Assembly (NCBI RefSeq): GCF_016735115.1
Contig: NZ_JAERQJ010000001.1
Location: 1,027,501-1,091,500 of the forward strand
DNA length: 64,000 nt
Reading direction: 5' to 3'
From: Aquimarina mytili
Lineage (GTDB): Bacteria; Bacteroidota; Bacteroidia; Flavobacteriales; Flavobacteriaceae
Below, in pieces: positions 43,997 through 53,527 of the stretch (position 1 is its first letter; each line of letters begins with the position of its first letter). The translations under genes and the position numbers were made by a program. The notes below the pieces were generated by a model. It worked only from the letters and a program-made list of their open reading frames with translations, searched no databases and was not told the DNA's origin.

Positions 43997-44932
43997 TTAA
44001 AATGGTAAGTTCTTTAAATCAACATTACCACCGGAAAGGATGATTCCAACTTTTTTATTTTTGAATTTATCCTTTTCTCTAAGTAATGCCGCAAAAGGAA
44101 CAGCACAAGAAGGCTCGATTATAATTTTCATACGCTCCCAAATTAATCGCATAGAAGATATGATTTCATCTTCTTCGACCCTTATGATTTCCGAAACATA
44201 ATTTTGTATAATAGGAAAGTTGATATCCCCTAACTGGGTTTTTAACCCATCCGCAATAGTATTTGTGGTTGTATTACTTTCAATTTTACCGCTTTGTAAT
44301 GATCGATATGCATCATCGACTTCAAAAGGTTCACCACCGATTACTTTACAGTGATTACTATAAAAATGTGCAGCAAGAGCAGTACCGGCAATTAATCCAC
44401 CACCTCCAACTGGGGTAATGATATAATCAAGATCAGCATGATCTTCTAATAACTCTAACGCTGCAGTGCCTTGTCCCAATATAACATCTAAATTGTTGGA
44501 TGGATGTAAAAAAGTAGCGCCTTTCTCTTCTTGAACTTGAATCGCAGTTTTCTCGCGATCTTCAAGAGTAGGAGGGCATTCAATAATTATACCTCCGTAG
44601 CCTTTTACGGCATCTTTTTTTACTTGCGGAGCAGTAGAAGGCATAACAATGTATGCTTTAACGCCTAGCCTTTTAGCGGCTAAAGATAATGCTTGAGCAA
44701 AATTACCAGAAGAATGAGTAACTACACCCTTTGATTTTTGGTTTTTGGATAATCTAGAAATAGCACACGTTGCTCCCCTCATTTTAAAAGCTCCCATTCG
44801 CTGGAAGTTTTCACATTTAAAAAACAATGTAGCTCCAGAAATTTCATTAAGTAATCTCGAAGTCAATACTGGAGTTCTGTGAACATGCGATTTGATTAAC
44901 TTATGACAATCTTTTAACTCATTTTGGGTCAT
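43997..44932 (-). CDS. Threonine/serine dehydratase or serine racemase-like PLP enzyme
   Basis: A fold-type II PLP enzyme of 311 residues. The Schiff-base Lys is Lys50 (NFQRMGAFKMRGA). The glycine-rich phosphate loop is VGGGGLIAG, and the N-loop is SSGNFAQALS. The length matches catabolic threonine dehydratase or serine racemase, which lack the C-terminal regulatory domain of biosynthetic IlvA. Which substrate is used cannot be told. It is separated from the next gene by 57 bp and may be a separate unit. Confidence 0.88.
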   Translation of the reverse strand: MTQNELKDCHKLIKSHVHRTPVLTSRLLNEISGATLFFKCENFQRMGAFKMRGATCAISRLSKNQKSKGVVTHSSGNFAQALSLAAKRLGVKAYIVMPSTAPQVKKDAVKGYGGIIIECPPTLEDREKTAIQVQEEKGATFLHPSNNLDVILGQGTAALELLEDHADLDYIITPVGGGGLIAGTALAAHFYSNHCKVIGGEPFEVDDAYRSLQSGKIESNTTTNTIADGLKTQLGDINFPIIQNYVSEIIRVEEDEIISSMRLIWERMKIIIEPSCAVPFAALLREKDKFKNKKVGIILSGGNVDLKNLPF

Positions 44933-44989
44933 GTTGACTATAGAATTGAAGTTGCCTAAAATTAAGTTTTTTTTAGATACCTGGTATAT

Positions 44990-46201
44990 TTATACGTTGT
45001 TTTTGATCCAAGGTGTATATCGATATTCTTCTGTTCGAGAAGCGGTTTCTCGATTTTTTATAGTAAGATAGTTCTTATCCATTTGTTTGCTTCGATATCC
45101 TAAAAGATGAAAAAAGGGTTTAGTAAAAAAACGTGCGATTTTTCGGTTTACTGTTAGCGTATCTTTTTTTCTAGATTTCCATTGTACTCCTGGTAAAAGA
45201 GTGAGTAAATTATCAATGTTGGCATTCCGCAATATTGCAGATAAATGTAGAAAGAAAGTCGGAATTCTTTTTATGGCAAAAAATCCATCGTTACCCTGAC
45301 TTTGATATAGTGGCATAAAAATTTTTCCGTGTTTACTGGAAGTAATAATTTTTTGATTGCTAATTGCCAACTCTTGGCCTTTCCGTATTTTTTGGAAGTT
45401 GACAAATCCAGGTTTCATTGTAAAGGTATCTCCATTCAAAATTTCATGCCGCCAATAGATTTCATAAACGTTTTGATGATCTAGTGTTCTCTTAGATAAT
45501 TCCTGATGAAAGTGTTTGTAATCAATATCGGTTCTAGACACACTTCCAGTAAAAGCAAGTGTGAGATATATAAAAGCAATATTGTTTGTTATTGAGACAA
45601 TATCATCATGGTGACCCGCCTCGAAACCAAAAGCTACATAGCCTAGTTCATTGATGTAACTCAGCAATGGCCCTTCTAAATATTCTTCAATACCTAGAAT
45701 AACAGGGACAGGATATTGCATAGTGTATTTTCTGTTTAACAGACTATCATTAACCGTAAGAAAAGGTATAGTTTTGCTTGAGGTAGTATGCAGATCCATA
45801 AAATAGAATGGACCATTTTCAGTTTTAAGAATACTTTTAATAAGGGCATAAATTTCTTTTTGCTGAGCAATATCCGTATTAGTAGCATTGGATTTACACT
45901 GAATAAGAGATTCTATATTTTTGCTAGTCCATAATCTATTTAAATCTTGTTTATCATATCTTTTATTGTGTTCTAATGCCCAGAGATTACCACTAATGGC
46001 ATAAATATTCCCCTTAACGGGCGTTTTTTTTTCATTAAGTTCTTCAATTACTTTGTGCAATGCAAATACACCAGCAGGTTCGTTTCCGTGAATTCCACCA
46101 ATAAAAATGAGTGTAGGACCTTCATGTGACCCTTTTATACAACCTATTATACGTTCTGTTTCTAATGTTTCGTTTAACGCTTTGCTATATACTTTAATCA
46201 T
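44990..46201 (-). CDS. Succinylglutamate desuccinylase/aspartoacylase-family protein
   Basis: A zinc amidohydrolase of the AstE/AspA family, 403 residues from the ATG. The metal ligands are in GGIHGNEPAG (His and Glu) and in DLHTTSSKTIPF, with the Arg-containing NRLW region between. A barrel-like C-terminal domain (about 245-310) completes the family shape, plus a basic tail. I chose ATG 46201, which overlaps the upstream GCS2-CBS gene by 8 bp; a TTG at 46213 also opens the frame. Translational coupling suggests that the two enzymes act on one amino-acid conjugate. The substrate is unknown. Confidence 0.85.
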   Translation of the reverse strand: MIKVYSKALNETLETERIIGCIKGSHEGPTLIFIGGIHGNEPAGVFALHKVIEELNEKKTPVKGNIYAISGNLWALEHNKRYDKQDLNRLWTSKNIESLIQCKSNATNTDIAQQKEIYALIKSILKTENGPFYFMDLHTTSSKTIPFLTVNDSLLNRKYTMQYPVPVILGIEEYLEGPLLSYINELGYVAFGFEAGHHDDIVSITNNIAFIYLTLAFTGSVSRTDIDYKHFHQELSKRTLDHQNVYEIYWRHEILNGDTFTMKPGFVNFQKIRKGQELAISNQKIITSSKHGKIFMPLYQSQGNDGFFAIKRIPTFFLHLSAILRNANIDNLLTLLPGVQWKSRKKDTLTVNRKIARFFTKPFFHLLGYRSKQMDKNYLTIKNRETASRTEEYRYTPWIKNNV

Positions 46202-48062
46202 GATCAAACGCAATTACATCTTTTATAGTTATAATACCTACCAGATCTTGTTCTTGCACTACAGGTAAACAACCAATTTCATGCATTTTCATAAGGTCAA
46301 TCGCTTGTTTTATGTTCGTTTTTGGTTGCACTGTTACTACTTTTTTAACCATAATATCTGATACAATACGTTGATCATTAATCTTTTCTTGATCCTGAAT
46401 TTTTTTTACATGATTCCAAGTTAACAAGCCAGAGAGTTTACCTGATTCGCTTTCTACTGGTACATGGTGAATCTTTTTCCATTTCATTATACTTGTTGCA
46501 AGGCTTGCCAAATCGTATTCATCTACCGTGAATAAATTAGTAGACATGATATGGCCTACCAGAGATGTATCATCTAAAATTTCAGGAATGCTTTTAATTG
46601 TTGGCCAATCATGACCAGGAAATCTATTTTGTTGGTTTTGGTATATGGTTTTAGTAAGCGCTCGTAGCGCATTATCTTTTTTCATGCTTTTCTTAAGAAA
46701 ACGATAGTTTTTAACAGCCCATTCATTTGGGGTATTACCTTTTGTTCGATTTTCTATGACCTTCAGAAGTCTTTCGATATCATTGTTGTCAATATTTGCT
46801 TTTTTTAATCCGGTATATGCAATTGGTAAAAGTTCATGCAATATAAGGTCTTGAACCGAAATTGATTTATTCATCCATCGTAAAATAGAGTCTTTACCCA
46901 TCCTGGCAGCCTTAATAAAATTTCCTTTAGCATCTCTAAAATCCATATTTGCAGGCATGTTATCAAACTTTGAAGGACGTCCGATCATTAGGCCTGCCCA
47001 AAACGCAAAATTAGAGACTTCATCAAGTATGGTGGGGCCAGATGGGATATAACGATTTTCAATTCTTACATGGGGTTTTCCTTCACTTATTCCATAGCAA
47101 GGTCTATTCCATCTGTATACCGTGCCGTTATGCAAATTGAGCGCTTGAAGTTTTGGAATAATACCTTTTTTGATTTCTGAGAGTGAATTTTTAGAAATAT
47201 CCCTGGACAATACGACCTTATGTAATGCAATATCGTTTTTAAATATTTCTAATACCGAACCTGATGCCCATTGATTACTAAAAGTTACTCGTGCTCGTCG
47301 ATCTTTGAGAGCATTAGAGGCACTACGAATATCCATACTTTGTCTAAAAAGCGCAATGCGTGTTTCGCTCCACAATTCTCTACCAAATAATAAAGGAGAG
47401 TTTGCACTTACTCCTAGTACAGGAGCTGATATGGCTTGTGCCCAATTATAGCTAGATACAAAATCTTGAGGAGGAATTTGCAAGTGCATTTGAAAGCTGG
47501 TATTGCAAGCTTCAAAAAGTACATTTTTATGATGTATATTTAATTCATCAACCCCTCTGATATGAAGTTCAAAATCAGTACCTCTTTGCGCTCTTAATAT
47601 TTCATTAAGCATCTGATATCTTGGATTGGGAGTCATATAAGCTAGTTCGAGATGACGTTTTCTGATAGTGGGTAAAATACCAGTAAGTAAAACTTTAGTG
47701 TCAAATTCTCTAGAAGTAATTTTGGCTTTGGTTAATAAGTTGTTTAGTTGCTTTTCGACTTTTGAAAAACAGTCTTTTTTTAATTCTAACGGATCCAGGT
47801 TGATTTCCAGATTGTACCTGGCCAATTCTGTCGTAAAATGAGTATCGTTAATGCGTTTTAATATTTCTTCCGAATTTTTTGCAGGTCTCCAGTGGTTGTT
47901 AACCAAGCAAAACTCTTGCTCGGCACCTATTCGAATAATATCATCTTCAATTAAGCCTTCTTCTAGCATGATTTCTAAGGCTTCTATATCATCAAGTAAG
48001 TGTTCTATAAATCTTGCTCGACTTTTTTTGTCGACTTGACCTTTTACATTATGTTCCCCCAT
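46194..48062 (-). CDS. Glutamate-cysteine ligase family 2 (GCS2) enzyme fused to two CBS domains
   Basis: A 622-residue fusion. Residues about 40-400 match GCS2/YbdK carboxylate-amine ligases: RIGAEQEFCLV, LARYNLEINLDPLEL, FQMHLQIPPQDF, RVTFSNQW and HVRIENRYIPSGPT. The C-terminal CBS pair (about 500-620) reads HIMSTNLFTVDEYDLA and DIMVKKVVTVQPKTNIKQAIDLM, ending GIITIKDVIAFDHD. CBS pairs bind adenine nucleotides, so ligase activity is probably energy-sensed. The substrate is uncertain; glutathione synthesis is only one option. Confidence 0.9.
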   Translation of the reverse strand: MGEHNVKGQVDKKSRARFIEHLLDDIEALEIMLEEGLIEDDIIRIGAEQEFCLVNNHWRPAKNSEEILKRINDTHFTTELARYNLEINLDPLELKKDCFSKVEKQLNNLLTKAKITSREFDTKVLLTGILPTIRKRHLELAYMTPNPRYQMLNEILRAQRGTDFELHIRGVDELNIHHKNVLFEACNTSFQMHLQIPPQDFVSSYNWAQAISAPVLGVSANSPLLFGRELWSETRIALFRQSMDIRSASNALKDRRARVTFSNQWASGSVLEIFKNDIALHKVVLSRDISKNSLSEIKKGIIPKLQALNLHNGTVYRWNRPCYGISEGKPHVRIENRYIPSGPTILDEVSNFAFWAGLMIGRPSKFDNMPANMDFRDAKGNFIKAARMGKDSILRWMNKSISVQDLILHELLPIAYTGLKKANIDNNDIERLLKVIENRTKGNTPNEWAVKNYRFLKKSMKKDNALRALTKTIYQNQQNRFPGHDWPTIKSIPEILDDTSLVGHIMSTNLFTVDEYDLASLATSIMKWKKIHHVPVESESGKLSGLLTWNHVKKIQDQEKINDQRIVSDIMVKKVVTVQPKTNIKQAIDLMKMHEIGCLPVVQEQDLVGIITIKDVIAFDHD

Positions 48063-48249
48063 AATTAATAAATATTAAAAATCTGATAGTTACAAACCGC
48101 ACTATACTAATTTTAAAAATATTAGCTTTTTTAGTCAAAAAGAATGCTATTTGTCATAGTTCATCAAATATTTGGGATTATTAGCTTGTTTTTGTTCGTA
48201 ATACGGCAGATGGCAGACTTGTGTCTATACTTTTAATCTATAAGTAATA

Positions 48250-48891
48250 TTACTTTTTTTTACCTATTAGAAGTGTATTTACACCCTCTACATTATTGTG
48301 TTCAGTCCAGGTTATATTATTTGTGAATTTAGATTTCAAACTTTCAATTTTTGAAGTATCTTTTAGCAATATTCCTGCGTTAAAGAGAATATATCCTCCA
48401 GATTGTAAAAGTCGTAGCGATTGTTGCCAAAATTTTTCTTTATAAAATAATTCGGGAACTATTTGATCAATAAAAATATCGATAACGATAATCTGATATA
48501 GGTTTGTGCTTTCTTTTACATAGTTTGAGGCATCTTCACAAATGATATTTAGATGTTTGCTATTACATATATTAAACTCGTTTTTAGCAATTTCAATTAC
48601 TATTTCATCAATCTCTACGGCAGTAATTTTACCTTGATGATTGAATCTGTTTTGTAGTACAGGAATGATACTACCACCACCTAATCCTAATAATAATATT
48701 TCTGCTGTATGGGAAACTTCAATTTTTGAAAGCCCAAAGGTCAGTACTTTCTCTAATGCACCATAAGAATAATTAGCATGTTCACTATCCAATACCTTTT
48801 TACCATTAATCCATGTTACCTCAAGAGTACCATTAATCTTTGAAGTAATTCGTTTGGTTAATGGCCAGATATGACTAATAATCTTCTTCAT
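48250..48891 (-). CDS. Spermidine synthase-like SAM-dependent transferase
   Basis: A 213-residue Rossmann protein of the spermidine synthase/class I methyltransferase type. The cofactor motif is ILLLGLGGGSIIPVLQ, followed by ITAVEIDEIVIEIA and ICEDASNYV; motif IIVIDIFIDQIVP replaces the DxxDP site of true spermidine synthases. It lacks the full polyamine-binding N-terminal strand domain, so it may be a methyltransferase-like relative. It stands alone between intergenic gaps. Confidence 0.75.
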   Translation of the reverse strand: MKKIISHIWPLTKRITSKINGTLEVTWINGKKVLDSEHANYSYGALEKVLTFGLSKIEVSHTAEILLLGLGGGSIIPVLQNRFNHQGKITAVEIDEIVIEIAKNEFNICNSKHLNIICEDASNYVKESTNLYQIIVIDIFIDQIVPELFYKEKFWQQSLRLLQSGGYILFNAGILLKDTSKIESLKSKFTNNITWTEHNNVEGVNTLLIGKKK

Positions 48892-48910
48892 GTATCCAAG
48901 TTTCTAAGAT

Positions 48911-48958
48911 AAAAACACTGATCTCTTATTTTTTAGAATGTAAGAGATCAGTGTTTTT
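48911..48958. terminator. Strong hairpin terminator after the GlcG-like gene
   Basis: A perfect 18-bp stem AAAAACACTGATCTCTTA with its complement at 48941-48958 and a 12-nt loop, T-rich on both sides. Confidence 0.85.
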
Positions 48959-48975
48959 CTTATGTATTATGATAA

Positions 48976-49374
48976 TTATAGTGCTAAGGAACCTGCTAAA
49001 GCAACGGCATGATCATTTTCGACACTACTGCCACTTACTCCTATGGCTCCTATAATTTCGCCTTTCTTATTTTTAATAGGTACGCCGCCTGGAAAAGAAA
49101 TTAATCCATTATTAGAATGTTCTATGTTGAATAGAGGTCCTCCAGGTTGAGAAAGTTCTCCTATAGCTCCTGTATTCATATCAAAGAAGCGAGCGGTTTT
49201 AGCTTTTTTAATTGAAATATCAGCAGATCCTAACCAGGCTCCGTCCATACGTACAAATGCCAAAAGATTTGCACCTGTATCGACAACAGATATGTTCATT
49301 TTGGTGTTTAATGAAATTGATTTTTCTTTTGCAACTTCAATAATTTTTTCGGCTTGTTCTAAAGTAATGTTCAT
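48976..49374 (-). CDS. GlcG/HbpS-family protein
   Basis: A 132-residue protein of the GlcG/HbpS (DUF336) family. The pattern is [35 protein letters not shown], a GG-P-rich loop [10 protein letters not shown] and [19 protein letters not shown]. HbpS in Streptomyces binds haem, while GlcG in E. coli has no firm role. No signal peptide is seen. A single gene. Confidence 0.88.
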   Translation of the reverse strand: MNITLEQAEKIIEVAKEKSISLNTKMNISVVDTGANLLAFVRMDGAWLGSADISIKKAKTARFFDMNTGAIGELSQPGGPLFNIEHSNNGLISFPGGVPIKNKKGEIIGAIGVSGSSVENDHAVALAGSLAL

Positions 49375-49504
49375 GTGTTACTAAATTAAGTTGGTATACA
49401 TTTTTATTTTTTGTGGATGTAAGATATTATATAAATGTATTAAAATGCGACTTGTATTCTTATATTTTTTATAAATTAATAAGCAACCTTAAAACCTATA
49501 GATT

Positions 49505-50665
49505 ATGAAAAAACATCAATTATTATTAATTGTAATTGTTTTACAACTTATTTACTCATTTACATACAGAGCACAAGCTCAAAATGAATCAGATTACTAC
49601 CAGAGAGAAAGAAATTCCCCTTATCTAAGAGAAGGACCCTACCAAGTTGTGACCGATTCAAATTATACTATTTCTCCTAATATATTGGTGCATCGTCCTA
49701 ATAATACAAAAAGAGGTCCTTTTCCGATAATGTTATTTCATCAAGGTGGTCCGGGTATTGTAACTCCAAGAAGTTATGATGTTTTTATGAAGCACTTAGC
49801 TTCTTATGGTTATGTAGTAGTAGTACAGGCTATTACATTTCCTCCGAATCCATTGAGAGATGATATGAAATTGATTTTGGATTGGATAGAACAACAAGTT
49901 GCTGAGGGAGCAGATGGGTGGAGAGGCTATGTTGATACTTCAAAACTCATTGTGGGAGGGCATTCTTATGGAGGTGTCGTGGCTTCTTCATTTATTGTTA
50001 ATCAACCAGAAAGAGCATTAGGTATTGTTTACTTTGCTTCTAATGCCGCACCAGCACCTTTGCACGCATTAGAAAATTTTAAAGGAAAAGTATTGATGAT
50101 TGGTGGTTCGGAAGACACAGTTGCAAGTCCTGATGTACAGAATGAAACTTTTGACAGATTTACTAGTACTTCTTGTAAAACGAATTTGTATATAGAAGGA
50201 GCAGACCATGGTGCTTTTGGTGTATATGATAGAGATTCACCTGGTAGTATTGGTAGAGAGAAAGCGACAGAATCAGTACGTCATTTTTTTGTCAGTTTTA
50301 TGGATGCAAATTTTAAAAATAGTTTAAGAGGACTTTTTTACTTTTTTATTCCCAGGCTCCAACCTAATACAGTAGCTAGCTTTACTTCTTCTTGCAACCC
50401 TTTTGAAAACGTTTTAGTTAAAGATGAATTAAATAATGTCACAGTGTACCCTAATCCTGTTATGAACACCGATCTTAATATAAAAGTTAATGATGTAATC
50501 AAGTATAGTTATAAACTTCATGATGTCTGGGGTATGGAAAAGAAATCAGATACCAATATTATGGGAAATATCACTATACCTGTTGCTGAATTACCCAAGG
50601 GAATTTACTATATTACGGTAAGAGCAAAAGGAAAGAAAAAGGTAATAAAATTGAGAAAGAATTAA
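49505..50665 (+). CDS. Type IX-secreted alpha/beta hydrolase (cutinase/PETase-like fold)
   Basis: A 386-residue secreted hydrolase. A signal peptide (LLLIVIVLQLIYSFTYRAQAQ) precedes an alpha/beta-hydrolase core with nucleophile Ser154 (GGHSYGG), acid in MIGGSEDTV and His in GADHGAFG. The oxyanion region is FHQGGPG. The C-terminal 80 residues are a type IX sorting domain (VTVYPNPVMNTDLNI to LPKGIYYITVRAKG). The build is like dienelactone/polyester hydrolases; esterase activity is likely, polyester activity only possible. Confidence 0.9.
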   Translation: MKKHQLLLIVIVLQLIYSFTYRAQAQNESDYYQRERNSPYLREGPYQVVTDSNYTISPNILVHRPNNTKRGPFPIMLFHQGGPGIVTPRSYDVFMKHLASYGYVVVVQAITFPPNPLRDDMKLILDWIEQQVAEGADGWRGYVDTSKLIVGGHSYGGVVASSFIVNQPERALGIVYFASNAAPAPLHALENFKGKVLMIGGSEDTVASPDVQNETFDRFTSTSCKTNLYIEGADHGAFGVYDRDSPGSIGREKATESVRHFFVSFMDANFKNSLRGLFYFFIPRLQPNTVASFTSSCNPFENVLVKDELNNVTVYPNPVMNTDLNIKVNDVIKYSYKLHDVWGMEKKSDTNIMGNITIPVAELPKGIYYITVRAKGKKKVIKLRKN

Positions 50666-50677
50666 CACTTTTAATAC

Positions 50678-50718
50678 AATAAATCCATCTGTTCTATAAT
50701 AGTTGGATTTATTTGTTT
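50678..50718 (+). terminator. Hairpin terminator after the secreted hydrolase
   Basis: Arms AATAAATCCA (50678-50687) and TGGATTTATT (50704-50713), 16-nt loop, then TTTG/TTTT tract. Confidence 0.6.
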
Positions 50719-50769
50719 TAATCCACTCAAGATACCTGAACATGGACTTTTTATTTTATTGTTTTATCG

Positions 50770-51618
50770 CTAAATAGTATCGAACCAGTTTAACGTTTTT
50801 ATCCAAAGTGGATCTTGAAACTTTCGCCTAAAAAAACCAAAATGACCAATTTTATTTGTAGGAACCGAAGCTAATTTGATAATCTCTAGTTCTTTATCTG
50901 ATTTTTCAAATTCCTCATGTATTCTTGTAATAGCCTTTTTGGTACCTATAGGATCGTCTTCGATGCCTAAGGTTAGTAATTTATTGGTATAGTTGTCATA
51001 AAAAAAATGCATCCCGTTACTTTCCAATTGCCCTTTCATATCTACTTGCTTTCTTCGATTATGCCATTGGTCGATAACTCCTTTGGGTATATCTTCTAAC
51101 ATTCCTAGTTTTTTTCCAGGAAAGTAACCATAGATTCTGGTAATTGAGGGGAAAAAAATATGCCACAGAAAATATATTTTAGTTTTTTGATTTTTGGACC
51201 AATCTTTATAATAGGCCGTTTGTGCACCAATATTTATAACACCACTAATAGCTGCATTCTTTTCTGTCATTCCTATAATAGTGCCACCTATACTATGGCC
51301 AAGAGTTACAATTTTATGTTCTGGAAATTCTTTTTTTGCAAAATCAATAACAGCGGCAAAATCTTTTTGACCCCAATCTGCAAATGAAGCTTTAAACCCT
51401 CTTAGTTTTTTTGGTCGAGACTCCGCAATACCTCTATAATCATAGGTGATTACGTTATATCCATTATTTGCCATAAATATAGCATAATGATGATATAGTT
51501 TTTTGTCTACAGCAGTAGCTGAATTGACTATTAGGGTTTTATGTTTATCAATTGACGGGTTACATCGGTATACCATGCTTGATAAAACATAGCCATCAAT
51601 TGTGTGAATTTGTACCAT
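50770..51618 (-). CDS. Alpha/beta hydrolase
   Basis: A cytoplasmic hydrolase of 282 residues from ATG 51618. The nucleophile elbow is GHSIGG, preceded by YDYRGIAES and IVTLGHSIG; a late His lies in KIGHFGFFR. Fold-wise it is close to serine hydrolases with a long cap. The ATG overlaps the end of the epimerase gene by 23 bp; a TTG at 51639 would add seven residues. It may act with the epimerase, although the substrate is unknown. Confidence 0.85.
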   Translation of the reverse strand: MVQIHTIDGYVLSSMVYRCNPSIDKHKTLIVNSATAVDKKLYHHYAIFMANNGYNVITYDYRGIAESRPKKLRGFKASFADWGQKDFAAVIDFAKKEFPEHKIVTLGHSIGGTIIGMTEKNAAISGVINIGAQTAYYKDWSKNQKTKIYFLWHIFFPSITRIYGYFPGKKLGMLEDIPKGVIDQWHNRRKQVDMKGQLESNGMHFFYDNYTNKLLTLGIEDDPIGTKKAITRIHEEFEKSDKELEIIKLASVPTNKIGHFGFFRRKFQDPLWIKTLNWFDTI

Positions 51619-52609
51619 CAATATAATTATTTTGTTCAAACCATGTTATGGTTCTTTTGAGAGTCTCGTCAATAGATACTTTTGGCTCATATCCTAATTC
51701 ATTTTTAGCCTTATCTCCGTTCAAAAATTGGCCTGCAGACATTACAGCTATTGCCGTATCGTCGAGTAGAGGTAATTTGCCCCCATATAACTTGTATTTT
51801 GTCATTTTAATTTTGGAAACCAGTTTTGCTAGCCCTAGAGGAACCTCTTTTGGCATCGTATCAATACCTGCGATAGTTATGATTTTCTGTATTAAATCTT
51901 CCATGGTGATATTTTCTCCAGTAATAAGATAACGATCACCTATATTACCATCAATACATGCTGACAATAACCCTCGAGCTGCATCACCAGCATAAACAAC
52001 ATTTCTGTTTCCATTGACATAACCGGGTAAAGTTTGATTTACGGTGTTTGTAATAATACGCCCTGTTGAAGGTCCGTAATCGTATTCGCCAAAAGTCATA
52101 GAAGGTATTCCGATAACTATCGGAATACCTTTTTTTCCCGCTTCTCGGGCCATATTATCCATAAGCCATTTTACATGAACATATGCAGATTTACTTTTTG
52201 GACTAGCGGTATAGTATTCATCTTCATTGGCTATACCTTCCTTGGATTTTGGAATTGCAATTGCCCCTCCAAGATATAATGCTTTTTTAACACCACTTTC
52301 TTTAACAGCATCGATAAAATTATTCATTTGGTGTTTTGCTATTTTGATTTCCTCTTTAAGAGATTTAGGAACAGTAGGGTAGTAGGCACCACAATTTAGA
52401 ACATAATCGAGATCTCTAAATGATTGGATAAGACTTTCTTTATCATTTAGATCGGCAATTTTGCTTTGGTATTTTAAATCGCTAATAGAGGATAGGTCTG
52501 AAGTAGTTCTATGTATTGCAATCAAAATATTTTCATGATTACTCTGAATATGTTTAGCGACATGATGCCCTAACATTCCGGTGGCTCCTATAACTCCAAT
52601 TTTTTTCAT
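51596..52609 (-). CDS. NAD-dependent epimerase/dehydratase (extended SDR)
   Basis: A 337-residue extended short-chain dehydrogenase. The dinucleotide motif is GVIGATGMLGHHVA at the N-terminus, with YYTASPKSKSAYVHVKW containing the catalytic YxxxK variant and GIPSMTFGEYDYGPSTG downstream. The family includes dihydroflavonol reductase-like enzymes acting on unknown substrates. It is the first gene of a two-gene unit with the hydrolase. Confidence 0.88.
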   Translation of the reverse strand: MKKIGVIGATGMLGHHVAKHIQSNHENILIAIHRTTSDLSSISDLKYQSKIADLNDKESLIQSFRDLDYVLNCGAYYPTVPKSLKEEIKIAKHQMNNFIDAVKESGVKKALYLGGAIAIPKSKEGIANEDEYYTASPKSKSAYVHVKWLMDNMAREAGKKGIPIVIGIPSMTFGEYDYGPSTGRIITNTVNQTLPGYVNGNRNVVYAGDAARGLLSACIDGNIGDRYLITGENITMEDLIQKIITIAGIDTMPKEVPLGLAKLVSKIKMTKYKLYGGKLPLLDDTAIAVMSAGQFLNGDKAKNELGYEPKVSIDETLKRTITWFEQNNYIDGTNSHN

Positions 52610-52641
52610 ATGGTTGGGCTATTACATTTCTTAATAAAAGA

Positions 52642-52666
52642 CATAGCATCCTAACAGGATGCTATG
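52642..52666 (-). terminator. Hairpin terminator downstream of the SRPBCC gene
   Basis: Perfect 11-bp stem CATAGCATCCT / AGGATGCTATG with a 3-nt loop. On the minus strand it is followed by TCTTTTATT. Confidence 0.65.
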
Positions 52667-52690
52667 ATGTAATGTGTAAAAGTATGTATT

Positions 52691-53320
52691 TTAAGCTTCT
52701 TCTTGCTCCTGTTCTTGTTTTTGTTCTTGTTGCTGTTGTAGTTCAAGAGCTTTTTGCTTTTCTTCCTCTAGTTGTTTTTTATAGCTTTCTTCGCAGAGTT
52801 GTTTAAGTTTTGATAAACCATTACTCCAGGTATCACCCATTGCTTCTTCCATATCACTAAAAACCATCATTAAATTAAATGGATAAGGCATTTCACTATG
52901 AAAACCCCATGTGATTTTTGTCGCATCCGCTTCTTTCGCTAATTTTATATATCCTTTAGCTTCGCTTTCATAAGGAGCGTAAAACTTTAAGTCGGTCTCA
53001 AATAGATTAGGAGCTTCCATCTTTGCTATAGTTTGACTTCCTTTACCAACATCTTTGACTTCGCTATCCCAACTAGCAGTAGCACCTATTTCTCCATCGG
53101 TTCCCGTCATTTCTTTTTTCATATTAGGATCTATATCATTCCAGGGACTCCAATTGTCTAAATCCTCTAAACTATTTACATTTTCCCAGGCAGTTTCAAT
53201 AGGAGTATTAACAGTGATAGATTTTTCATAGACCATTTCTTTAGATACAAAAGCAGCTGCGATTAATACAATTGCTATAAGTATAATAAGTACGAGTACT
53301 ATTTTTTTTAAAGCTTTCAT
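52691..53320 (-). CDS. SRPBCC-family protein with N-terminal membrane anchor
   Basis: A 209-residue protein from ATG 53320. An N-terminal hydrophobic helix (IVLVLIILIAIVLIAAAF) anchors it, with the SRPBCC/polyketide-cyclase domain outside (ITVNTPIETAWENVNSLEDLDNWSPW, then TKITWGFHSEMPYPF). The tail is a Glu/Gln-rich coiled coil of about 30 residues. The frame also opens 42 bp earlier but MKALKK at the hydrophobic helix is the natural start. Such proteins bind hydrophobic ligands; the ligand is unknown. Confidence 0.8.
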   Translation of the reverse strand: MKALKKIVLVLIILIAIVLIAAAFVSKEMVYEKSITVNTPIETAWENVNSLEDLDNWSPWNDIDPNMKKEMTGTDGEIGATASWDSEVKDVGKGSQTIAKMEAPNLFETDLKFYAPYESEAKGYIKLAKEADATKITWGFHSEMPYPFNLMMVFSDMEEAMGDTWSNGLSKLKQLCEESYKKQLEEEKQKALELQQQQEQKQEQEQEEA

Positions 53321-53468
53321 AAGGTTGCTATTTATTTTGTTATTTATTGAGTTGTTAACCAAAAAGTTACTTTTGGTTTGTAGTAAATTTATTGATTTTT
53401 CTTACATCTTTCAAATTTGTGCGCGGTAAGCCTTCTGTTGGGCAATAGATTATGGGTATATACAACAA

Positions 53469-53498
53469 AAAAATCCAACCACATTGGGTTGGATTTTT
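53469..53498 (-). terminator. Hairpin terminator downstream of the outer-membrane barrel gene
   Basis: Twelve-bp stem AAAAATCCAACC / GGTTGGATTTTT with loop ACATTG, flanked by A and T runs. Confidence 0.8.
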
Positions 53499-53527
53499 AG
53501 TATACTAAAATTATTGAACAGTATATC

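Noticed and set aside
44990..49374. Ergothioneine or glutathione synthesis operon
   Set aside because: GCS2 is present, but no GshB, EgtB or similar partner is found, and the genes after it do not fit.
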